From the NCBI RefSeq assembly GCF_023898315.1, contig NC_064622.1:355861234-355925233 (forward strand): a DNA stretch of 64,000 nt. The letters run 5' to 3'. This DNA is from Schistocerca nitens. Its lineage: Eukaryota > Arthropoda > Insecta > Orthoptera > Acrididae. A program made the translations under genes and the position numbers. Numbering within the stretch: the first letter of the stretch is position 1; every line of letters begins with the position of its first letter. Shown here piece after piece: positions 56,843 through 64,000 of the stretch. Under the pieces are notes generated by a model. It made no database searches, had not been told where the DNA came from, and saw only the letters and a list, made by a program, of their open reading frames with translations.

Positions 56843-58263
56843 CACTCCTGGAAATTGAAATAAGAACACCGTGAATTCATTGTCCCAGGAAGGGGAAACT
56901 TTATTGACACATTCCTGGGGTCAGATACATCACATGATCACACTGACAGAACCACAGGCACATAGACACAGGCAACAGAGCATGCACAATGTCGGCACTA
57001 GTACAGTGTATATCCACCTTTCGCAGCAATGCAGGCTGCTATTCTCCCATGGAGACGATCGTAGAGATGCTGGATGTAGTCCTGTGGAACGGCTTGCCAT
57101 GCCATTTCCACCTGGCGCCTCAGTTGGACCAGCGTTCGTGCTGGACGTGCAGACCGCGTGAGACGACGCTTCATCCAGTCCCAAACATGCTCAATGGGGG
57201 ACAGATCCGGAGATCTTGCTGGCCAGGGTAGTTGACTTACACCTTCTAGAGCACGTTGGGTGGCACGGGATACATGCGGACGTGCATTGTCCTGTTGGAA
57301 CAGCAAGTTCCCTTGCCGGTCTAGGAATGGTAGAACGATGGGTTCGATGACGGTTTGGATGTACCGTGCACTATTCAGTGTCCCCTCGACGATCACCAGT
57401 GGTGTACGGCCAGTGTAGGAGATCGCTCCCCACACCATGATGCCGGGTGTTGGCCCTGTGTGCCTCGGTCGTATGCAGTCCTGATTGTGGCGCTCACCTG
57501 CACGGCGCCAAACACGCATACGACCATCATTGGCACCAAGGCAGAAGCGACTCTCATCGCTGAAGACGACACGTCTCCATTCGTCCCTCCATTCACGCCT
57601 GTCGCGACACCACTGGAGGCGGGCTGCACGATGTTGGGGCGTGAGCGGAAGACGGCCTAACGGTGTGCGGGACCGTAGCCCAGCTTCATGGAGACGGTTG
57701 CGAATGGTCCTCGCCGATACCCCAGGAGCAACAGTGTCCCTAATTTGCTGGGAAGTGGCGGTGCGGTCCCCTACGGCACTGCGTAGGATCCTACGGTCTT
57801 AGCGTGCATCCGTGCGTCGCTGCGGTCCGGTCCCAGGTCGACGGGCACGTGCACCTTCCGCCGACCACTGGCGACAACATCGATGTACTGTGGAGCCTCA
57901 CGCCCCACGTGTTGAGCAATTCGGTGGTACGTCCACCCGGCCTCCCGCATGCCCACTATACGCCCTCGCTCAAAGTCCGTCAACTGCACATACGGTTCAC
58001 GTCCACGCTGTCGCGGCATGCTACCAGTGTTAAAGACTGCGATGGAGCTCCGTATGCCACGGGAAACTGGCTGACACTGACGGCGGCGGTGCACAAATGC
58101 TGCGCAGCTAGCGCCATTCGACGGCCAACACCGCGGTTCCTGGTGTGTCTGCTGTGGCGTGCGTGTGATCATTGCTTGTACAGCCCTCTCGCAGTGTCCG
58201 GATCAAGTATGGTGGGTCTGACACACCGGTGTCAATGTGTTCTTTTTTCCATTTCCAGGAGTG
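56843..58263 (-). mobile_element. Tc1-like transposon, copy 2
   Basis: 1421 bp, opposite orientation to the copy at 8770-10191 and very similar along its length. Ends cactcctggaaat and atttccaggagtg, with TA on both sides (56841-56842, 58264-58265). Confidence 0.94.
56998..58019 (-). pseudogene. Tc1-family transposase, copy 2, two lesions
   Basis: Starts at the ATG 58017-58019 (MPRQRGREPYVQLTDFERG). Compared with copy 1, one base is missing in the gaggtctccac word (about 57895-57900), which shifts the frame, and a CAA codon has become TAA (57799-57801). The catalytic half is otherwise open (from at least 57519 to 56998), keeping LLFQQDNARPH and SPDLSPIEHVWD. Both lesions are small, so the copy is recently dead. 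Confidence 0.92.
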
Positions 58264-58265
58264 TA

Positions 58266-58639
58266 TTTTGATGTACAATTCGTTCTAGTAGATCCATACT
58301 GAAAAGATCCTTCAGTGGTCTCAGTATGTAGATATGGATGTACTGTTGTTACTTGTAACTGAATATCAGCTGGCATATCATCTTGCATATTGAATCTGAT
58401 TTTCGTATAGAGGAAGAAATATATCTCAAAATAAATTCACCATAAATTTTTCCTCGTTTTTGATTATAATTTTACTACTGGTAATTATTTCATTGGTGTG
58501 TTTGACACGTGTCATTAGTTTCTGCACGGATACACGTCCATGTCTGAGATTTGGGAGTCCATTTTAAGTTTTATTTACTCTTTGTCTAAGCTCTTTGACT
58601 GAAATCTACGCAGTTACAGTAACACACTTACAAATTATG
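58266..58639. other. Nothing recognised
   Basis: AT-rich, no coding sequence seen. Confidence 0.5.
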
Positions 58640-59215
58640 AAAAAGTATAACTTGTCTTACATCCACCAAAACAAAATCCATTTAGATCAGTTATCAGTAA
58701 ACACAAGTGAAATAAATTGCTCAAATATTATGCTTTTCAGAAAGCCATATCATAAATAGCATAGACTTGTTACATTTAGATAACTACACCATAGCTATCC
58801 ACTATTACAGGGATATAGGTGGTGTAGGGATAGAGGTGGTGTAGGTACAGTTATTAAAAATAGTGTAATATTTAGATCTATAGATGTAAGAAAATAATGT
58901 TTAAGGCAACAGTTTTAAGCCTGTGCAGAAGTAGTCACAGTAGGTGTCCCAGCAGTAACAGTAATAGTAGTGACAATCAGCAGGGCACTTGGGTCTAACT
59001 TAATGATCTTTGTGGTTCAAATAATGTTATTGTAGTCTGCTTTATTTCATAAAAATAATGAAATTGTCATAATTGGGGATTATAATGTAAACTTTTAAAC
59101 TGAAAGCAATAACAAAATCGAACTTCAATATATCATAAATTCATACTATCATCTAATATCAGTAGCTGACTTCCCACTAGGGTAACATCTGAAAGTAAAG
59201 ACTGGTTCACACATG
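58640..59215 (+). mobile_element. Old jockey-like LINE, endonuclease part
   Basis: Plus-strand phrases such as EIVIIGDYNVNF, ELQYIINSYYHLISVADFP and GVTSES resemble the central endonuclease of the element at 34270 (IIICGDFNVDS, LTPVIDFPTRV). Many stops. The left limit is vague. The RT part of probably the same insertion resumes at about 60850. Confidence 0.68.
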
Positions 59216-60219
59216 GAACTAATATGGCTCCACAGCTTGTTAGTGGCATCGTGAGCTACCATTCACACAGGATGCCACAAATTTTACGTAGTTGCACAGC
59301 TTTCAATATGGCGTCAATGGAAATCATATGGGCGAGTATAGATGTTACAGTGCAAGTGATGGTATTAGAGCTGTGAACAAAAGTTAAATACAATGAAGAC
59401 TAAACGCAAATTTTAGATCCGAAAACAGATTTTGTACAGAGATAAATCAGGGACCAGAAACACATTCATAAAAGAAATAACACTTGGAGACGAAAATGGC
59501 GCCTGCAACAGCGAAATAACCATCAGCTGGCATTTAAATATCATCTGCAGACAAGTCAATCTTCGAAGCTTTAGAATCTTATTGTGTACGTTGATTTCGA
59601 ATAACTAATTTATAGTTTAATAATTGCCAAGTCGCACTCGGGAGCTACTTCCTACATATCATCCACAATTTATACAATTCTTGGTCTCACAAATCACCAA
59701 GTTTATATGACTCGCTTTTTTGGTTACATATATGAAGTTAATTTATTTATTCATCCAAAAATATTTTGATTGTGAGAAAAGACATTGGTTTGCTGATATT
59801 GCCCACCCACCCACCCACACACACACACACACTGCTGCAGAAAGTCAAACATAGGATGCTATTCTTGTAGTTCAAGAAACTGTGAAAGTGTACCAGAACA
59901 CACTGAAATCAAAGGGAATACAGCAGCAATTTCTCCACGATAAGTGCAGCAGAATACTCATGTTTTGAAGTACTGCCACCAAGAAGCAGTGGTAAAAGGT
60001 AAGCAGCACCACGAGTAAAAACCAAGCTGAACTTTTTCTGGCATGACAGAAGTTGCATCTCTTAAGTTGTGCCACTAAACACTACTGCCCAACTTCAAAT
60101 CTTTAGAGGCTCACTGTGTTGAACACTAAATGTAACATGTTCATAATTGCAACTGCAATATGCCACTAGCTGTGGCCACACGTTTGTTGCAGCTATGAAC
60201 CTGGCTTAAGCTTTGATAG

Positions 60220-60222
<3 letters not shown>
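59216..60222. other. DNA separating the two LINE blocks, unassigned
   Basis: No genes seen. A short CA-rich run lies at 59800-59832. The stretch 60090-60149 recurs at 60826-60885. Confidence 0.5.
60090..60149 (+). repeat. 60 bp direct repeat, first copy
   Basis: Reads cccaacttcaaatctttaga ... aacatgttcataattg; the second copy at 60826-60885 differs at a few bases. The pair brackets the microsatellite block and SINE copy 4. Confidence 0.85.
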
Positions 60223-60492
<270 letters not shown>

Positions 60493-60572
60493 ATAGCTTC
60501 ACTGTCGCCATGTCTTGAATCGGCTACCTGACCATGTTGGACTGGACAGCTTCTCAATCTGCATGGCAAAAC

Positions 60573-60777
60573 AAAAAAAAATGTTTCAAATGGCTCTGAG
60601 CACTATGGGACTCAACTTCTGAGGTCATCAGTCCCCTAGAACTTAGAACTACATAAACCTAACTAACCTAAGGACATCACACACATCCATGCCCGAGGCA
60701 GGGTTCGAACCTGCGACTGTAGCAGTCTTGTGGCTCCAGACTACAGCGCCTAGAACCGCACAGCCACTCCGGCCGGC
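60573..60777 (-). mobile_element. tRNA-derived SINE, copy 4
   Basis: Same family as 47828-48018, minus orientation, with a full Leu/Ser-type tRNA head (B-box gggttcgaacctgc on the plus strand). Flanked by gcatggcaaaac (60561-60572) and gcatggcagaac (60778-60789), a 12 bp duplication with one mismatch. Confidence 0.92.
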
Positions 60778-60825
60778 GCATGGCAGAACACCTCTCCAGA
60801 ACACGTCTCCAGACAGCGATCCCCA

Positions 60826-60885
60826 ACTTCAAATCTTTAGAAGCTCACTGAGTTGAACACTAAATTTAACATGTTCATAATTGAA
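60826..60885 (+). repeat. 60 bp direct repeat, second copy
   Basis: Second copy of 60090-60149, directly before the resumed LINE sequence. Confidence 0.85.
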
Positions 60886-62619
60886 TCCTCATCACTCTTT
60901 GAAGAGGTTTCCCCAAAAATATTTTTTAGAAATAATATTAGCACGTCCCTGAATAAATCCTGGCTACAAAGAAAATTAAGCAGTGGTACAAAACAAAAAA
61001 GGAACTTTTCAGTGCAGTTGGAGTGCCTAAGGACACAAAAAATTGCTCATTATAAAATGTACTGTGAGATCATAAGAAAGTTGTACAAAAATCAAAAGCG
61101 TTATATTATGAAGAAGAATTTGCTGACTCTAATAATAAGATGAAGGCTATGTGGCATATCGGTAGATGATAGATGGAGGAAAACAAAAGTACTTTAGAAG
61201 ACTTCAAAATAAAACATGAAGGAAGTCTTGTATTAAATCCTGAAAGCATAGCCAACATTTTCCACAAACAGTTCTTGTCAGTGTCAGAACAAATAGGTTG
61301 CCGGGGCTCTGGTAAATAAGCCTTGAGTCTAATGCAAAATACTATCCCTAGAAATATCAATAAAATTCAAATTAGTTCTGTCACAGAACCTTTCAAAGAA
61401 CAACTGACCTATCTGGAGTACAAAAACTCCACTGCAGTAGATAATTTCACTAACAATATGCTGAAACACTGCTATAGTTCAATATGTGATGTACTTAATC
61501 TGTTTTTCAATGGATCCTAATAACAAGGAACTGTGCCAGACAGACTCCAATGTGCTGTTGAGAAACCCCTCTTCATGAAAGGTGAAGAAACAGAAATTAT
61601 AAATTACAGGCCAAATTCTCCCGCATATAAAACAATTTTGGAACATTTAGATAGATTTAATACTCTCACAAAAGACAATTTGGTTTCAGAAAGGGTCTGT
61701 CAACCAAACAAGCAATCTACACTTTTATAAATGAAGTTCTGGATTATCTAAATGACAAAATGGAGACAACAGGATTGTTTTGTGATTTATCGAAAGCCTT
61801 TGAAGCTATAAATCGTCAAATATTATTATGGAAAGCTAACCTTTTATGAATAAGTGTTGTGTCAAACAAGTAGTTTCGGTCATACCTCAAAGATAGGGAG
61901 CTGAAAGTAGTGTTAGACAGTATAAACGCTTTTGTAATGGTGTTGCTTCATCATAACAGAAAATCTGGCGCGCTACAAGGATCCATTTTTGGTCCTTTGC
62001 GATTCTGGGTATTTATAAATGACCTACCATAGTGTACTAAGCTACGGTGAAGTTTTGTCATTTTTTTAGTGACACCAACATTATGACTGATTCTCATATG
62101 TCTGAAAATCTTCATGGAAATGTTAACAATATTGTTATCGATTTAGTAAATTTGTTTTCTATCAATTGACTTTTGTTAAATTTTTAAAAAATTAACTGTA
62201 TTGGATTCTCTTCAACTGCCATAACTGAGTAAGAGATAACTGTTAAGTGTGTCACACAGACCATAGAAAGAATTGAAACAACAAATTTCCTGGGTGTTAT
62301 GACTGACTGCATAGTAAACTAGTCTCATCATATAAGAAATCTTCAAAAGAAACTCAGGTCATAGGTTTTTGCCATATACCTGCTTATTATCTGCGAGAGG
62401 TATTTTGGGGAAACCGATCACTAGCAAAGAAAATATTCTTAGCCTGAAAAAGTGTTGTAAGAATAATGAGTGAGTGATGTAGACTTTGGATATAGTTGTA
62501 TTAACCTTTTCCAGAAACTGAAAATTCTTTTTACTGCTCGTCAATATATATTTTCACTTATACTTTTCATCAGTAAAAATACTGGCTGTATAAAAGAAAT
62601 AGTGACTGTTATCAAACAG

Positions 62620-62678
<59 letters not shown>

Positions 62679-62885
62679 TATTTGTTATTATGAATGCAAT
62701 ACAATGATTGTAAAAATCTGATAATGGTGCAGAAGGGTGTACAATACACTGGAACAAGAGTTTATAATGCTCTCCCTCCAGATATTAAATGTAAGTTTGG
62801 TAACAATCCCGCATTTAGGGAGCCTCTGAGGCAATTTCTACTGGAATAAATGTTGGATGAGTTTCTTACTCACGATGAAAAAACC
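60850..62885 (+). pseudogene. Old jockey-like LINE, reverse transcriptase part
   Basis: Plus-strand phrases in several frames: STSLNKSWLQRKL, KPLFMKGEETEIINYRPN, KQAIYTFINEVLDYLND, GLFCDLSKAFEAINRQ, a SGALQGSIFGPL block and, near the end, a decayed NALPPDIKCKFGNNPAF region. The order matches LINE RT from fingers to the C-terminus. Many stops and frame changes; the catalytic ADD block is eroded. A TA microsatellite (62622-62676) expanded within it. Much older than the LINEs at 23808 and 34255. Confidence 0.82.
62622..62676. repeat. (TA)n microsatellite
   Basis: About 27 TA units within the old LINE. Confidence 0.97.
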
Positions 62886-63587
62886 TTAATATAATGTAAG
62901 ATTGGACAGCTATGCAGATACTCATTTCTCATTTTAATTTGCTATGTCATAGAATATCTGATGAAAACATGGCCTACTATTACTATTTTTTTTGTTATAT
63001 TGGTAGCTATGCACTGATTTGTTTAGAAAGATCACTCGAATTGTCATATAAACTATAAATAAAGTAAAATAAAAAATGAATTGACAGACTCTGTATGCTT
63101 GTGACCTTATCAAAGATTGACCGGTGGAGTAAGAAACAAATAAATACAATGAATTTGATTTAACTTTGAAACACGTGCCAGTAAAAATTCGTTAAAATGT
63201 AAGCATATGATCTAAGAAGGATTGCATAATAAGTCAGAAAACAGAAACTGGTCACTGGAATACTTGTGCGGGGATGCATGTACAATTTTAAGTACTTGTG
63301 TGAACTGGTAAGATGTAAAGTAGTTGTTCCCATCAAATCTTTGGAAATGGTTATCGATTTTGTTTGATGCTAAACCAAAACATGGCGGTGTGTTGGTGGC
63401 TGTGATGGGAGACGGGAATTTTGATAGCAATGAGTTGTTTGTTTATGTTATTTATTCGTTAGAGATTTAAAAACAGTAGTGACAAACAAAGATAAAGACG
63501 TATTGTTCTAATCGATAATCATTTCACCACAGCGGGAGTGCAATTTGGTGCTTTCTTTTATTTTGTTTGTTATTAAATGTCAGTACC
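62886..63587 (+). promoter_or_regulatory. Upstream region and likely 5' UTR of Br140
   Basis: Unassigned DNA between the last LINE remnant and the Br140 start codon. The promoter and 5' UTR must lie here or further upstream if a 5' non-coding exon exists. I see no clear TATA box or initiator and no recognisable repeat in 63150-63587. No divergent gene is supported. Confidence 0.4.
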
Positions 63588-63768
63588 ATGGGTCTCGATT
63601 TCGATGTGTTGGAATTTTGTAGGAAGTTACGAACTTCCAAACAACCACCTTATGAATGCCCTCTTCCTGAATGTGGTAGAGTTTACAAAAGTCTCTGTGG
63701 TTTGCAGTACCATTTGGTGAATTTCGACCATAATGCTTCATCGCCGCAGACTTCCATACCTACTCCTG
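63588..63768 (+). CDS. Br140: BRPF1/Br140 (peregrin) orthologue, first coding exon
   Basis: The ATG at 63588 sits in a good context (gtaccatggg) and opens a 60-codon exon with the hallmark BRPF N-terminus: MGLDFDVLEFCRKLRTSKQ, then PPYECPLPECGRVYKSLCG and a C2H2 zinc finger (Cys-x4-Cys, x12, His-x5-His in YHLVNFDH). Human BRPF1 starts almost the same way (MGVDFDVKTFC...). BRPF proteins are scaffold subunits of MOZ/MORF-type histone acetyltransferase complexes in the nucleus, directing H3K14/K23 acetylation. The exon ends in phase 1 at cctg with the donor gtaatt (63769). An in-frame open stretch upstream of the ATG has no family resemblance. Confidence 0.92.
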
Positions 63769-63845
63769 GTAATTCAGTTTTATCAAAATTTACACCGAAA
63801 TTACGGTTTTTTTTTAGCTGGTAATGAAGTTCGTTTTTGTTGCAG

Positions 63846-64000
63846 GAAGGAAAAAAAGCCGGGGATCTCATATCACTCGTACTCCAACAGCAACGTCGGA
63901 TTTGCTCACCACTCCAACAAGAGAGGGCCTCACATATGCAGAAGCTCAAAAAATGGTTGAATTTGAGGTCGACGGAAAAATTAGTAGAGTTAGTATCCAT
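63846..64000 (+). CDS. Br140: BRPF1/Br140 orthologue, second coding exon (runs off the window)
   Basis: Follows a 77 bp intron (63769-63845) with a pyrimidine-rich tract and the acceptor ttgcag. Phase 1 is kept, and the frame then reads RKKSRGSHITRTPTATSDLL, followed by TREGLTYAEAQKMVEFEVDG and KISRVSIH. This matches the conserved BRPF segment MSYAQAQRMVEVDLHGR and the following residues that lead to the EPC-like region. The exon is open to the last base. The PHD-zinc knuckle-PHD, bromodomain and PWWP domains must lie to the right of the window. Confidence 0.92.

Noticed and set aside
63212-63430. Minus-strand frame upstream of Br140 as a divergent gene
   Set aside because: 72 codons with no family resemblance and no splice or promoter support.

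Overview
This is eukaryotic DNA, almost certainly from an insect with a very large, repeat-filled genome. Several dispersed repeats (a tRNA-derived SINE body, two Tc1 families, an RTE-type LINE with a CAA-repeat tail) resemble ones I associate with locusts and grasshoppers, so Schistocerca or a relative is my best guess; that is recall, not a search. There are no operons, CRISPR arrays or rRNA genes. The only convincing host gene is at the right edge: the first two coding exons of a BRPF1/Br140 (peregrin) orthologue, 63588 to the window end, plus strand.

The left half is built on a giant imperfect inverted repeat. The left arm runs from the window edge to about 8745 and its mirror copy from about 17590 to 30977. 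By eye the arms are about 85-90% identical once later insertions are removed. Both arms carry a mariner-like element with long terminal inverted repeats (1-4675 and 29141-30977) and an 870-880 bp hAT-type MITE (6133-7012 and 21797-22668), so these came before the duplication. Later insertions sit in one arm only, and the other arm shows the empty site: a Tigger/pogo element (236-3132, itself holding a 1.6 kb solo LTR) on the left; a SINE (17670-17812), a non-coding LTR element (19056-21363) and a nearly intact 5 kb LINE (23808-28848) on the right.

The loop between the arms (8746-17589) holds an intact-looking Tc1 transposase gene (9014-10033), a 656 bp composite retroposon with an internal foldback and a tRNA-like segment (10897-11552), 2 kb of unassigned sequence, the 3' part of a Ty3/gypsy fossil (13723-16890) and, against the right arm, a fossil of a double-jelly-roll capsid-type gene (16906-17643). 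The last raises the possibility that the inverted repeat is, or grew from, an old Polinton-like element with unusually long terminal repeats; a plain inverted segmental duplication is equally possible.

The right half (31 to 63 kb) is a transposon graveyard: a DUF4371-type hAT remnant (31550-32530), a Tc1/mariner chimera (33010-34139), a jockey-like LINE (34255-37361), an RTE LINE (38368-41678), a GTF2IRD2-like hAT (41890-46130) split by a second Tc1 family (42337-43723) and a solo LTR (45215-45718), a coiled-coil frame broken by two SINEs (47828-49139), a tandem duplication (49228-50140), a 5'-truncated RTE copy with a full RT frame (51190-53236), a copia fossil (55000-56540), a second copy of the first Tc1 family (56843-58263), an old jockey-like LINE in two blocks, and long AT/CT microsatellites. 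About 0.7 kb of unassigned DNA separates this from the Br140 start codon.
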